A stretch of 64,000 nt of DNA from Hortaea werneckii (Eukaryota; Ascomycota; Dothideomycetes; Mycosphaerellales; Teratosphaeriaceae), in the NCBI GenBank assembly GCA_037044905.1, contig JBAOKB010000020.1, positions 1,550,001-1,614,000 on the forward strand, in the 5' to 3' direction. The translations under genes were made by a program, and so were the position numbers. Each line of letters opens with the position of its first letter. The first letter of the stretch is position 1. The notes beneath the pieces were generated by a model. It made no database searches. It was not told the DNA's origin and saw nothing but the letters and a program-made list of their open reading frames with translations. This document shows, in pieces, positions 12,566 through 23,299 of this stretch.

Positions 12566-13186
12566 TCACACCCACCCCTCCGACTTCGCCCTCCCCTTCC
12601 CCATGCCCACCCCTCCCCCTCTCTTCCCCGGCGAAGGCGACGAAGCAGCCCGTCCTCCTGGCGTCCTAGCCCCGTTGTTCTTCTTGCCGGGGGAAATCAC
12701 CTCGGCGGCTTTGGCTAGCGGGGCGGATACCTTCCTGACTGGCGAAGTAGTGGCCGGGTTGGTTGAGGATGCTGTTGCTGCTGTTGTTGCTGTTGCTGTT
12801 GCCCTGGCGGGAGAAGAAAAGGAGACTTTCCGGGCGAGATTCGCCATCGCTTCCGTGGCGCGGGAGGGGAGGAGGGTTGTGGCGAGGTCTTTGACTGAGG
12901 TGTTCTTCGCCGGGGAAGGGGTGCGGGAGGTTGTTGGGTTGGGTTGGTTCGGCTTTTTTGGCGATGCCTTGGCTTTGGGTTTGGCTTTGGTGGTGGTGGG
13001 TTTCTTCTTAGACTTCGTCACTCCGCCTCCTGTGGTTTTCGTCACGCTCTTGCTCGTCGACTTGGCCTTCTTCGCTGGCTTCGGAGGGGGTTTGGAGGCC
13101 TGTGGGTGATTTTGCTTGGAAGCGGTGGAGGTGGTGGTGGTGGTGGTAGCTAGGGCCTTGATGCGGGCGCTGCGCCGGGGAGCCAT
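12566..13186 (-). CDS. Basic low-complexity protein with SPxK motifs, possibly chromatin-associated
   Basis: Predicted 206 aa, starting MAPRRSARIKALATTTTTTS at 13186. The composition is Lys, Ala, Thr, Pro and Ser, with repeated S/T-P-x-K/R elements (SPAK, SPKK-like ASPKKPNQ, SPVRK, SPGKK, SPGKR), resembling histone H1 tails or other DNA-binding disordered proteins. One more ordered stretch, VKDLATTLLPSRATEAMANL, may be a short helix. I do not recognise a family and see no folded domain. The ATG sits at the head of a frame that runs a further 24 codons upstream from a CTG, which is less likely as the start. A 234-aa frame lies opposite on the + strand but has hydrophobic low-complexity composition and is probably a shadow. 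It is coded on the same strand as GDH2 and downstream of it. Confidence 0.5.
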   Translation of the reverse strand: MAPRRSARIKALATTTTTTSTASKQNHPQASKPPPKPAKKAKSTSKSVTKTTGGGVTKSKKKPTTTKAKPKAKASPKKPNQPNPTTSRTPSPAKNTSVKDLATTLLPSRATEAMANLARKVSFSSPARATATATTAATASSTNPATTSPVRKVSAPLAKAAEVISPGKKNNGARTPGGRAASSPSPGKRGGGVGMGKGRAKSEGWV

Positions 13187-13828
13187 GGCTTTTCTTACTT
13201 GCTTCCTTGTTTTTCTCTTTCTTTTTGTATTTTCACGGTTTTCATGCAGAGCTTGCAACGAGAATGGAATAAGAACGTCTCCGAAGGCGTAACTGAGGAC
13301 TCCAACAGCGGTTTTTTAGATTCGCATGTTCGAACGATAAGACGAAGTGGAAGATCTCTCGTTCCCCGCCGGGGATAAAAAGAAAATAGATAAACAAGTA
13401 GAAATTTGGCGAGGAATGTAAACATTCTTCAACGGAAAGGCGATGAGAGAAAGAATCCGTTGGTCTTTTTTTTACTATTCTTTTCTTTGCTCCTTTTTGC
13501 CACTCCTTCTCTCCAATGCTACATAGCTCTTCAGAACGGGGAGGAATAAATTGGTCGTGGTGATGGGTCTGTATACTTCATCCCCCATGGCTGCTTGCAA
13601 AACAAATACCATACGGCAAACACAAAGAAATACCATCCCAGTTTTGCCCCCCTTGCTTTTTCTCGTCTTTGAAAATTACCCAACTTTTCCCTTTTTAGCA
13701 ATCCCATTGCCTTTACGCCCCTCCCAGAAAAAGAAGAACATAAACAAAAAGACGCTAGAGAGAAACAAGTACTTTGATGACAACCGTCACCCAGCACGGA
13801 TCAGCCGGTCAGCTAAGAGCGTCTCTGT
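13187..13828. other. Intergenic, between GDH2 3' end and the basic-protein gene
   Basis: About 640 bp, AT-richer than its surroundings, with A- and T-runs. It probably contains the GDH2 3' UTR and the promoter of the minus-strand basic protein. No gene seen. Confidence 0.45.
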
Positions 13829-14031
13829 CTATGCCGACGCTGCCGCCTGGAGCTGCGCCATCCGCTTATTCATGAAAGCGAAGAAGCTGACGGGCGAGGC
13901 GGAGATGCCCATGGTGTAGATGAAGCGGCTGGCGAGGTAGGAGCCGAAGATGGAGCGGAGGTAGGATTCGGGGACCTGATGAGGAGAGGGATTGGTTAGC
14001 AAGGGGGTTCTTTCTCTTCTTTCTCTTCTTT

Positions 14032-14062
<31 letters not shown>

Positions 14063-17000
14063 GGGGGTGGCGTCCCCCCCCCCTCTTCCCTCCCAATCCT
14101 AGGAAAAGAGGAGGGGAGGGGAGGGGGAAAAGAGAAGAGGAATAAAACAGGGTAGAGGAAAAAATAGAACAATAGAAGAAAACTCACCCTCTCCATAATC
14201 TTCTCCAACCCAATAACATCCAACAACAGTCGCGGCAGCGCATCACTCAGCACACTCCGCCTCAACAGCACATTCTCCCAGAGCTCCGTGCCCTGCAACT
14301 CCTCATCCATCTTGGTAATGGCCATACTGAGGCGATCGCTCAAAATACTCCGAGGAACGCCCGTCTCCTCAAACTCGCGCCAGATGGCCTCGAACTCCAA
14401 CCGCGCATTCTCCTGGATCTTGGCCTGGACTTGTGCGACGTAGTGTTTGTAGAAATCCGGGACGGTGCCGTCCGGTTGCACGCACATGTGGGAGAGGAAG
14501 GAGGCGTCGTCGAAGGAGAGGGAGGCGAGGACTTCGAGGGAGGAGGAGGTGACGCCGCCTTTGTTGGCCGAGGCGTCCTTGAACACGCAGCAGCCGGCTT
14601 TTTCCAGCCGGAGCTTGGCTTCCTGCGTGATGAACAGGTTGGCGCCTTCGACGATGTAGGGGATCGTGGCTTTGCCTTTGGAGATTAGGCGGCTGGCGCT
14701 GCTGAAGTCGATGGATTCGGGGCGGCCGCCGCAGGGAACAAAGACGTCGTATTGTTCTGATTCGCGGAGGTGGAAGGTGTTGCGGAAGGTGGTGCCGTTG
14801 TTGATCGTTTCGCCCGAGGGGAGCGTGATGTTGGTGTCTTCGACCAGGACGCGGTAGCCTTGCGGGGAGAGATGGGTGATGTCGTAGTTGCTGATCATTT
14901 TGCGTTCTTTGGCGAGGCGGAGGAGTTCCTCGCGGTTGAGGCCGTTGGGGTCCACGAGGACGCCGGAGCCGTCAACGATGGCGCAGTATTTCTCCCGGCC
15001 GAGGAGGATCTCGTTGGAGCCGAGATCACCGTCTGGTCCACCCGTCTGGAGCTTCTTGACCTGAGTCTCGTCTAGGTTGAGCTTCCGGTAGATACCGAGG
15101 ACGTACTCGCGTACGGATAGCGTAGTCATGCCGTAAGCGTCGTGTGGGATACCACCCAGCTTGGGTGACTTGCCGGTGAAGAAGGACTTCCACCAAGGAG
15201 CGCCACGTGATCTCGCATGCTCAGTCGCCCAGTTGACCAGATCGGCCGTGTTCTCATCCGGCCCCATGAACAAGATCTCCTCCTTGCCGTGCAGATCGAC
15301 AATCGGGTCCTTGATACCAGGGCTTGTGGGCGGGAGGAGAAGATCCATAATACTATCGATATACTTCTCAAACGCCACTGTCGTCTTGTCCTGATGCTGA
15401 ATATCGAGCAGCACGACACCTTTGCTGCCGCCTTCAGGGATATCTTTGTTCTTCCTCTGCTGCGTGTTGGCCAGGTTGTAGTTCTCATCGAACAGAGAGC
15501 GTGCGTTGATAGCGTATGCCTCTTTACTCCGAGACTTGACAATGCGAATGCCACCACGAGCAATATCTCTGAATCGCAGGTGGAAACCGCGGAATTCCGA
15601 GCTGATGACCAAGAACATGCCATAAAGCGGCTGAGGGTACTCCTCCTGAGGCAGGAAGTCGGGGTTCAGACGGAAGCTGAGAGCTACTTTGGTAGGTGTG
15701 TAGAAGTTCGTCTTGAGGACCGCGCTGTTGAAGACTCGGAACGCAGTCATGACCATCTCATGATGCTCGTTGACCGCTGTCTTGGAGATTAATTCCTTCA
15801 GTTCCTGGTCGGAAAGGACGCGGTCGACCTTCATGCGCAGATATGAGAGCGTGGGAAGGAAGTCGTCTGTGTCGCCTCGTGTTTGCACGTAATGCGTATT
15901 GGCGAAGGCAAGGTAGAGCGACCGGATGAGCTCGGGGTACTGGTTGATGATTTCCAAGATGTAGTCGGCAGTGAAGGTCTCATTACGCAAACGCTTTTTG
16001 AGCTTTGAGAGGACTTCGGCGTGTACGCTGTTGTTAGTGTCCAAGACAGAGCTGAGCGTGTTGTACTCGTTGCCCAGCCGATTGAGGAAGTGCTGCACAA
16101 AGACCCATACACAGTGGGCGTAAATGGCTTCCTGCAGCGACAGACGTCCATTCTTGAAGTGGCTCTGCAATCTGTTCTGCGGGATACAGTAAAGCAGCGA
16201 GACCTCCTTCATGACTTGGTGAATGCTCGCCTCGATCGGTGGGGACTTGGCGCCGGCATTGGGCGCTGGTCGCAGATAGATAGACATGATGGTAATGCCG
16301 TTGGAGAACTGCTCGACATACTTCCTCGAAGAAGTCAAGCCGTAGTAGTGGTACAGATCGCTCAGGGCAGTGAACATGCCCAGTGCCGAGCCTTGCTTGA
16401 AGCCTACAATCAGCCTCTTCTCACGCGTGCCCTCTACGTCGTACATGTCAATCACGGGGCCTGTTCTAGAGACCGCAGCATCCATGACGCGCTGGTAGAT
16501 GTCTCGGGTATTGTTTGAAACCTTGGAGAGGAAGCGGTCGTCGCCCAACTGCTCTATCCTGGTCTCCTGAGGGTCCGGGTTCTTGTTCTTAAAGCTGGTT
16601 TGGTAGACGAAGTAGCACCTCAGCGACTGCTGGTCGCGGCCAGGGAGCCTGCTCGGGGACCGGAAGGTCTCCACCCGGTAGCTGTTCAGACCTCTGCTGC
16701 CGTCCAGGTACTTCTCCTCGAGGCGGGCCTCAAACTGCGAGCCGCCGCTGCCGGACACACCTGGGATGCTGGTGTCAATGTAGACGGCGTGGTCAGCGGC
16801 CTCCTTGTCAAGCCGGATCTCGAGCTGCTTGTCAGCGCGGGCATATGCGGCAACCTTGGCAGCGTACAGAGACAGAATGTGGCTGACAATGTTCTCTACA
16901 GTTTCGGTGCTGAAATACATGTCGTCGATGCCCAGATCGTTGTAGAACCACTTGGTCTCGTCCTCCACCAGGTCACTGGGTATGAAGCCCTTCTCTTCCA

Positions 17001-17238
17001 CCTGGTCCATCACCTGCTCCATCTGCTCCTGCTTGCCCTTGAATTCTGGGGCGACATATCCGGAGCCGGTCTCATGGAGGATTCGATCCTGAGGCGGTGG
17101 AGTGCCGGGGACGCTGAGGTGGGTTGGCTGCGGTGAGGGCTGGCGACCTGGGGTCCGCACCACCCTCTCGAGCAGCTTGTTGTGCGGTCCATTGCCATTG
17201 ACACCGTTGGCGGCGCCGTTGGTCGGTTCTGAAGCCAT
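13829..17238 (-). CDS. GDH2: NAD-specific glutamate dehydrogenase (large fungal type)
   Basis: Exons 14188..17238 and 13829..13975 give 1065 aa, in line with the roughly 1050-aa fungal NAD-GDH. The donor GTGAGT follows GLEKIMER and the acceptor ATCAG precedes VPESYLRSIFGSYLASRF; both are phase 0. A 400-residue N-terminal regulatory region precedes the catalytic core, which has RGGIRIVKSRSKEAYAINAR, NKDIPEGGSKGVVLL (about residue 600), GPDENTADLVNWATEHARSR and GGIPHDAYGMTTLSVREYV. The C-terminal NAD-binding part includes YIVEGANLFITQEAKLRLE. Reaction: glutamate + NAD+ to 2-oxoglutarate + ammonium, the catabolic direction, usually induced by amino acids and repressed by glucose. The 212-nt intron contains a 26-base G tract on the + strand; unspliced RNA would read to a stop at 13996 with a Pro10-Lys4-type tail. 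Confidence 0.96.
14029..14083. repeat. T13-G26 ... C10 homopolymer cluster inside the GDH2 intron
   Basis: The + strand shows T at 14029-14041, G at 14042-14067 and C at 14074-14083. The G and C runs could pair as a hairpin, and the G run could form a quadruplex. In the GDH2 pre-mRNA sense it reads G10, then C26, then A13. The exact length is likely to be unstable or mis-sequenced. Confidence 0.9.
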
Positions 17239-18123
17239 GATGGGTGATTCTCAGGTGGTCTTCGTTGTCTGCCTATTCGGCTAGTAGGGGATTGTGTGAG
17301 GATGTATACTCCCAAACCTGTCCACTGCACCGGCACTGAGGTGGGGTCTCGTGACAGGTATCAATTTTCTCTCTCAAACGAAGGAGAAAGCCAGTCCAAA
17401 CCTAGACCCGTCTTAGGGTTTTGCTGACGAGGCGGTGATGCACGGGTTGCCTTATCTATGTATATACATGTACACCCCGAATCTGGAAGTGCAAGCTGCG
17501 GCAAGGGAGGAGGAGGAGAAGAAGAATGGACGGTCGGGAGAATGAATTATGGCGCAGGCAGTGAAGGCATCTATCAGGGTTTTTATGGTACCAGCTACAA
17601 GACTACGTGCTCGAGGCAGAGGAATAACGCTTTGCAAAGACTTTCGTAAGTGATACCACGGCCATTTGCGGTCTTATGCAGGTACCGTCATACCGTGGGA
17701 CTAGTGTGCCTAAGATGGGTGGCCATCCAAACGCTACGATACACCAGTGGGACGTAACGTTGACGGTGGCGGGCGTGCGACAATCACGAGCTCCGGATGT
17801 GGGGAGGGTCCGAGGATTAGCCCGCCTCTCCCGGATGGGCCCAGAACTCTTCTCCAGCTTCCACGCCTCCACGCCATTCCCTCAGTGGGTTCCCCATGGT
17901 CCTCACGCTCGGCTTATGCGGGTCACGGCTGTCCTAGCACCGTAGTAGAGGTTGACTACTATGCACCGTAGCCCGCCAAGGTAGCTGCATGCGTCGTGCT
18001 GAACACTCGTCCAAACATCCACTCGCTCTCCGGTCCCGAGTTCCGAAAAGTATTCGGGTCCTTCATCACGCCATTCCACTCATTATTACATACTGGCCCT
18101 GGATCCGCCCACAACCTGGCCAA
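17239..18123. other. Divergent intergenic region, GDH2 / F-box-like gene
   Basis: About 885 bp separate the two start codons and hold the GDH2 promoter and leader. An in-frame upstream ATG at 17989 would extend the F-box-like protein by 45 unconvincing residues. No additional gene or RNA seen. Confidence 0.45.
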
Positions 18124-19572
18124 ATGAATCGGGAAAATAGCACGCTCCTAAGCCTCCCGGCTGAGCTTCGCCTCCGCATCTACACCTACGTACTCCACTT
18201 CTCACACCCTCTATACCGACCCTTACGAGCGTCAATCATCCACCCATGGCACTCCATCTCCGATCAGAACCACGACAATAGCGATAGCAAATTCAACAGT
18301 AACAGTCTCGCCGATACAGCCCTTCTCCTCACGAACCGCCAGATCCACCATGAAGCCAAAGACTGCTTCTATGAACTGAATTCTTTCCGCGTCTCCTTTA
18401 ACCATCTTTGCAGTTGTCAAAACATCTTCCCCTATCCGGCTTTTGACGACAATCTAGTCCGGAGGTTGGAAATTCGGAGTTTTCTTCCCCGGAGCAATAG
18501 TCTAATTAGTAAGGATAGTAGTAGCAGTAGTGGCGAGAATAGCAGTATTTCGTCCACTGACGATGGCGCCTTTGACGCCTCTGATGCCTCTTCCGAAGAA
18601 GAAGACGACGACGACGAAGGAGGTCAAGAGGAAGCGTATACCAACTGCAAATTCTGCCAAAACTCCGGAATGGGCCTGATCGACTACTTACTCCACGACC
18701 TCCCGAAACTCCACGCGGCCACGATCGCGTTCGAGGATATCTTCACCTTCTCCGAATCCATCGGGCCGATCCTGAGGAAACTCGTCCCTTCTTCCCAGTC
18801 AAATCCTAATCGAAACGATGAGGACGAGAACGATACCCACAACACAAACAACAACAACACCAACGATCCACCCCACCTGATAAGCAACGAAATCGGCACC
18901 CTCCGCCTCGAAGGCTTACCAAGAGGCAAAACCCTCGAATTCCACCTCCCCTCCCTAACACACGCCTGGCGTGCCCTAGCGGGGACGGAACAGCAACAAC
19001 AGCGCAGAGTATGGGACGGTCGTAGCAATACCAATCACAGAGGTAATAGTCGTAGTCAGAAAACCACACACACCCGACTCCCGGGGCAGAAAATCCTCAG
19101 TCGTGCGCTCGAATACCTGCATTTCGAAGCGAACAGCTATGACCGGGTCCCCGCGGCTCTGCGGCGGTTCTTCGTCGTTGTTGCTCCTCCACCTCTTGCT
19201 ACTGGTGGAAAGGAAGGGTCCGCGGAAGAAGGAGGTACCGACTATCTCCGGCAGACGGCCCAGCTCCATTTCCGCTCCCTGCCCGATGGCCGGGAGCGCC
19301 GAGCCGCGTTCACGATCGCGCTGGCGAGGGAGCTGGCGAAGGTTTTCGAGGATGATGGTGGGGCCGGGTCGATTGAGTGGGTGCCCTTGGACGCGGAGCC
19401 GGAGGTGCCGGTGTGGAGGTTTGGGTTGGATGTGGATGTCCAAGAGGATGAGAGGGAGGCAGAATGGGAGGATGGGGATGGGGATGGTGTGGGGGGAGCA
19501 AGGAGGGTGGGTAGGGGTGAGGAGGAGGAGGAGATGGAGATTTGGCGGGTTAGTAGACGGGAGCGGGTGTAA
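18124..19572 (+). CDS. F-box/2EXR-like protein of unknown substrate
   Basis: The predicted protein of 482 aa starts MNRENSTLLSLPAELRLRIY. The N-terminal pattern LLSLPAELRLRIYTYVLHF is the F-box-like opening of a large family expanded in Dothideomycetes and other Pezizomycotina; ALLLTNRQIHHEAKDCFYELN continues the usual second half. In the middle is a Ser-rich then acidic low-complexity stretch (about residues 130-165, SSEEEDDDDEGG), followed by a CKFCQNSG segment and a helical LLHDLPKLHAATI. The C-terminus is acidic and Arg-rich. Such proteins may act as Skp1-Cullin adaptors, but no target can be read here. I chose 18124 over the in-frame ATG at 17989 because family members begin just before the LPAE motif. 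No intron is needed. Confidence 0.7.
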   Translation: MNRENSTLLSLPAELRLRIYTYVLHFSHPLYRPLRASIIHPWHSISDQNHDNSDSKFNSNSLADTALLLTNRQIHHEAKDCFYELNSFRVSFNHLCSCQNIFPYPAFDDNLVRRLEIRSFLPRSNSLISKDSSSSSGENSSISSTDDGAFDASDASSEEEDDDDEGGQEEAYTNCKFCQNSGMGLIDYLLHDLPKLHAATIAFEDIFTFSESIGPILRKLVPSSQSNPNRNDEDENDTHNTNNNNTNDPPHLISNEIGTLRLEGLPRGKTLEFHLPSLTHAWRALAGTEQQQQRRVWDGRSNTNHRGNSRSQKTTHTRLPGQKILSRALEYLHFEANSYDRVPAALRRFFVVVAPPPLATGGKEGSAEEGGTDYLRQTAQLHFRSLPDGRERRAAFTIALARELAKVFEDDGGAGSIEWVPLDAEPEVPVWRFGLDVDVQEDEREAEWEDGDGDGVGGARRVGRGEEEEEMEIWRVSRRERV

Positions 19573-19738
19573 TTTCTGTTTCTCTCTGCTTGGTCTAGTA
19601 GTGTGACCTCTCTCCTCTCCTCTTCTTTTCTTTCTTTTTCCCCCCTCCTCCCTTTGACACTCCCCTGTTGCCTTCTTTCCTTCGAACAAGAACCTTGAGA
19701 AGGAGATAGATCCCTGCTGCGTGCAGCAGAGACAGGCT

Positions 19739-21238
19739 TCAATTCAGATAGGGATGTCTAAGCGCCTGTGAATCCATTTCGTCAGTACGATTTCGATCAC
19801 ATCTCGATTTAAAAGGAGGGGTTTAAATCGTCGTCTTTCTTTTCTTTTCTTTTCTTTCTTTTCTTTTCTTTTCTTTTTGTTTTTAAAAAAAAGTTCCCTT
19901 TCAAAACTCACCTCATCAGCCCTCAACCGTCTCCCAGACTCAAACACCACCAACCTCGCCACCAAGTCCCTCGCGTCCGGTTCCGCCTCCGGCAAAATCT
20001 CCCTCCACGTTTTCCCGGGATACCGCGTAAACTCCATCTTCCCCCAGTCCGGGAACCCCCTCGCCTCAGGCCAGACACCCCCCTCATCCTCATCAGTCGG
20101 AGTCCCCAAAGTCTCAAACACACTCCGAATCAACGCCAACTCGCTCCCCAAATCCCCGGCATCGAACAATGTCCCCCGACCTAGCGCGACTACCTGCGCC
20201 GCCACGCACCCCGCGGCCCAGAGGTCCAGCGCGGTCCCGTACCCCCTATGTCCGAACAGCAGTTCCGGCGGCCGATAGCACGTCGTGCCGACGTCTAGAA
20301 TCTTCGCCTCGGGCGGTTCGGACCCGGGATCCGTGGCGGACCACGCGATGCCGAAGTCCGAGAGGTAGACGGGTCCCCCGGTAGAGGCGAGCAGGAGGTT
20401 CGACGGCTTGATGTCCCGGTGGATGATCCCCTGGCGGTGCAGGTGGGCGAGGCCGGAGAAGAGGTCGCGGAGGAGGGGTTTGGTGGTGGAGAGGGGGAGG
20501 GGTGTGTTGGGGTGCGTCGTGAGGAGGTCGGTGAGGGATAAGGGCTGGAAGGGGAAGACGAGGACGAAGTGCCCCCCGGCTTGCTCGAAGGTGTGGAGGA
20601 GGGGGATGATGTGGGTGGATTTGGCGGCGGAGGTGAGGATTCGGGCTTCCCGGCGCGAGTCGTGTGGGGGTTGCATCATTTCTGGCGTGGTGATTTTGAG
20701 TGCGACGAGTTTGGTGGGGGTTGGGTTGTTAAAGGGCGCATCGTCGGCGTCTGGATCGATGGCTTTGAAGACTTCGGAGAAGAGGCCGTCGTTGTAGTGC
20801 TGGGCGTTGATGTACCGTCCGATCTGGGCTCCATGGGTAGGGAGGTTGGGAGCCACGTGCTCATGAACATGGCGGTCCTCGAGATGCCCAGTGGGCAGGG
20901 ATTTTAAGAGGAAATCGACTTCTTTTGCGCATAGTTCGTGATACTCTTGCTGTCTCAAACTCAGCGACGGACTTTTCTTATCATTTTCGTTTTGCCACCG
21001 GGTTAAAACAGGCTTACCCGGGTCAGAGCAGACTTCCTCGCATTCTCCTCGGTGGATTTGGCATGTTTTGTTGCCTCAGATGAGGCGCATTCGGGATTCA
21101 CGCTTTTATAGGCTTTACTTCTGCAGTTTGTTGTCAGCATATCGTTCCTTCATTGCAGCCTGACAAGATACTCACTTGCATTTTGGCTGTTTCGGTCAGC
21201 CTGTCGGAGAAGCTGAGATTGGTTTTCCAGTCTGCCAT
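19739..21238 (-). CDS. csk1: CMGC-type Ser/Thr kinase resembling S. pombe Csk1 (CDK/CAK-activating kinase)
   Basis: My model joins 21176..21238, 19912..20949 and 19739..19765, giving 375 aa. Exon 1 encodes MADWKTNLSFSDRLTETAKM. The last exon is only 27 nt and supplies ALRHPYLN, completing the RADE-ALRHPYL end typical of CDK-like kinases. Kinase features are YNDGLFSEVFKA in place of a classical Gly loop, VALK (about Lys106), HRDIKPSN (about 198-205), a DFG (about 219-221) and a GTTCYRPPELLFG activation segment. VYLSDFGIAWS and the FPDWGKMEFTRYPGK.W insert echo Csk1. Csk1 phosphorylates the T-loop of CDKs, including the CAK Mcs6. The 226-nt first intron (20950..21175) contains an internal segment, 21018..21120, that could be spliced in and would stop translation. 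The downstream 146-nt intron carries TTTTC repeats. The 5' structure is the uncertain part. Confidence 0.78.
19835..19878. repeat. (TTTTC)n pentanucleotide repeat in the last kinase intron
   Basis: Imperfect TTTCTTTTC units lie between the penultimate and last exons of the Csk1-like gene. Confidence 0.85.
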
Positions 21239-21661
21239 CGTGGCTAGAACTGCAGCGTGATTTATTATTCTTCTGATGGAACAGGGTTGAGATCTTCATG
21301 AGCTACACAAATTATTATTTGCTAGGGTGTACAACGACTCCGGTAGCGAACCATTGGTTGGTCGTACTGTGTAGTTAAAGCCTGAGAAGTGACTTGGGAG
21401 TCAGCAACCCCGAGCTTGGTGTACATCAGCTAGCGGCGGCTACTCCCCGCCAATCGATTCAGAATGACGACTTCCGCCCGTCGCCTTGAGCTATACGACG
21501 CGAGCTTCGGCCTGGCGTTGGAGCTGTGCACGATACAGTACACCATCACTCTTACGACAACAACATCAACAGCTCATCCGCGTATCAACCATCACCACAC
21601 TCTACCCCTCGAAGCCTTTTCCGCACCAGATAGACCGACTCATCGATCACCGGGCGACACC
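21239..21661. promoter_or_regulatory. Divergent promoter, Csk1-like kinase / proteasome beta5
   Basis: The 423 bp lie between two start codons. An in-frame upstream ATG at 21464 could extend beta5, but the extension looks like a Thr-rich leader, so it is treated as 5' UTR. No TATA or defined site recognised. Confidence 0.5.
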
Positions 21662-22621
21662 ATGGACGCCCTCGTAGCCCGCTACAGCCGCCCCTCCCAC
21701 CAAGAATCCACCTCCGAAGACCAACAGCAAGCCCTCGCCGACTATGCCCCCTCGCTCTCCCTGAACTTCGCCCTCCCACCCGTCGCCTCCTCCGCATCAT
21801 GGCTCCGCGCCATGACCGACGACCGCAGCAACCCTCAATGTCCCATCAAGATCGCCCACGGAACCACGACCCTGGCCTTCCGATTCCAGGGCGGCATCAT
21901 CGTGGCGACGGACTCGAGAGCGTCGGCTGGCGACTGGATAGCGAGTCAGACGGTCAAGAAGGTGATTGAGATTAACAGCTGTTTGCTGGGGACGATGGCT
22001 GGTGGTGCTGCGGTAAGTCGAACTCACGGACCCGTCTCCGTCTGTTTGTCATGGACGAGAAAATGCGTCTGCTATCCACAGAGGATTCGAGTAGCAACGC
22101 TAATGCTTTTATATTCGTTGTAGGACTGCCAATACTGGCTCGCTTACCTCGGCATGCAATGCCGTCTCCACGAACTCCGCCACAAACGCCGCATCTCCGT
22201 CGCCGCCGCCTCCAAGATCCTCGCCAACCTGGTCTACTCCTACAAAGGCATGGGCCTCTCCATGGGCACCATGTGCGCCGGTATGACGAAAGAGGAAGGC
22301 CCGGCGCTATACTACATCGACAGCGACGGCACCCGGTTAGCAGGGAACCTGTTCTGTGTGGGCTCCGGTCAGACGTTCGCGTACGGTGTGCTGGACGCCG
22401 AATACAACTACGAGATGAAGGAGGAGGAGGCGCTGGAGCTGGGCAGGAGGAGTATCCTCGCGGCTACGCATCGAGATGCTTTCTCCGGTGGTTATATCAA
22501 CCTCTACCTTGTCAAGGAAGACGGCTGGGTCAAGCATGGCTTTAACGATACCAACCCGATCTTCTGGGAGACGAAGCTGAAGAAGGGCGAGTTCTCGAAC
22601 GTCACGTCGGAGTTGGTGTAA
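21662..22621 (+). CDS. PRE2: 20S proteasome subunit beta5 (chymotrypsin-like catalytic subunit)
   Basis: Exons 21662..22012 and 22124..22621 (111-nt intron, donor GTAAGT, both ends phase 0) give 282 aa. The propeptide of 67 residues ends KIAHG, and the mature chain starts TTTLAFRFQGG, so Thr68 is the predicted catalytic nucleophile. TDSRASAGDWIAS and the KKVIEIN that follows match the beta5 active-site segment (mature Asp17, Arg19, Lys33). DCQYWLAYLGMQCRLHELR and YSYKGMGLSMGTMCAG are characteristic of Pre2. It cleaves after hydrophobic residues in the proteasome core. The start at 21662 is preferred to the in-frame ATG at 21464 because it gives a propeptide of the usual size. Confidence 0.97.
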
Positions 22622-23299
22622 GGCTAGACGATGGAGACAGGGCTTGGGAGAGTGGTATGAAACCATGATGTATCAGGAGCGGTGTCATGAAGAAGTATGG
22701 CATTTGATCATACAAGTGATACCTCCTGCATCGACTGTAGTTATAGATAAACGCTGTAAGACTCGGAAATGGGATTCAGAAGACTTATTTATAAGAACAT
22801 TTACATTGCTTTGATGCTTTTCAGTCGTTTGAACGGGTAATTATCTGTTACTTGTTGCTTTGATGCATTATCGAACCATCAAATACCAACACAGTCTTAC
22901 AGAATGTCGATTCACGTGAATGGTGAAATGTACATAGTATGGACTGGTGGATTGATGTTTGAAACCAAATCCACAGTACACATTTGGGAAAGATGGCCTG
23001 AATTGATGATTGACTGCTTGATTGATTGATTCTATGATTGATTAATTCGGGCCCCGACATTCTTGGCAGGCAGGAGTTGCCTGGTCTGCCCCGCCATTCA
23101 TGACAAACGCTACGCGAGAGAGACAGCAGCCTCACGTCAGTTGGTCCCCACTTTCACACCTCCCCTCTCACTCACTCACGCTTCTTCAACTCCAAACACT
23201 TACAACACTGAACCTCAGAGCCACAAAACACCATCTGTAATAGAAGTTCTCTACCCCGTCCAACTTTCGAACAAACCGCCCTCTTCTCACTCGCTCAAC
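22622..23299. other. Intergenic, PRE2 3' end / RUB1 promoter
   Basis: About 680 bp, AT-rich, with TTGATTGATTGATT-type short repeats near 23015-23045. No gene seen. Confidence 0.5.

Noticed and set aside
12405..13109. 234-aa open frame on the + strand opposite the basic protein
   Set aside because: Val/Ala/Phe/Gly low complexity that mirrors the Lys/Thr/Pro codons of the minus-strand frame; no plausible fold or start.
21464..21661. Upstream in-frame ATG extending proteasome beta5 by 66 residues
   Set aside because: The extension is Thr/His-rich leader-like sequence, and the start at 21662 gives a propeptide of normal length.
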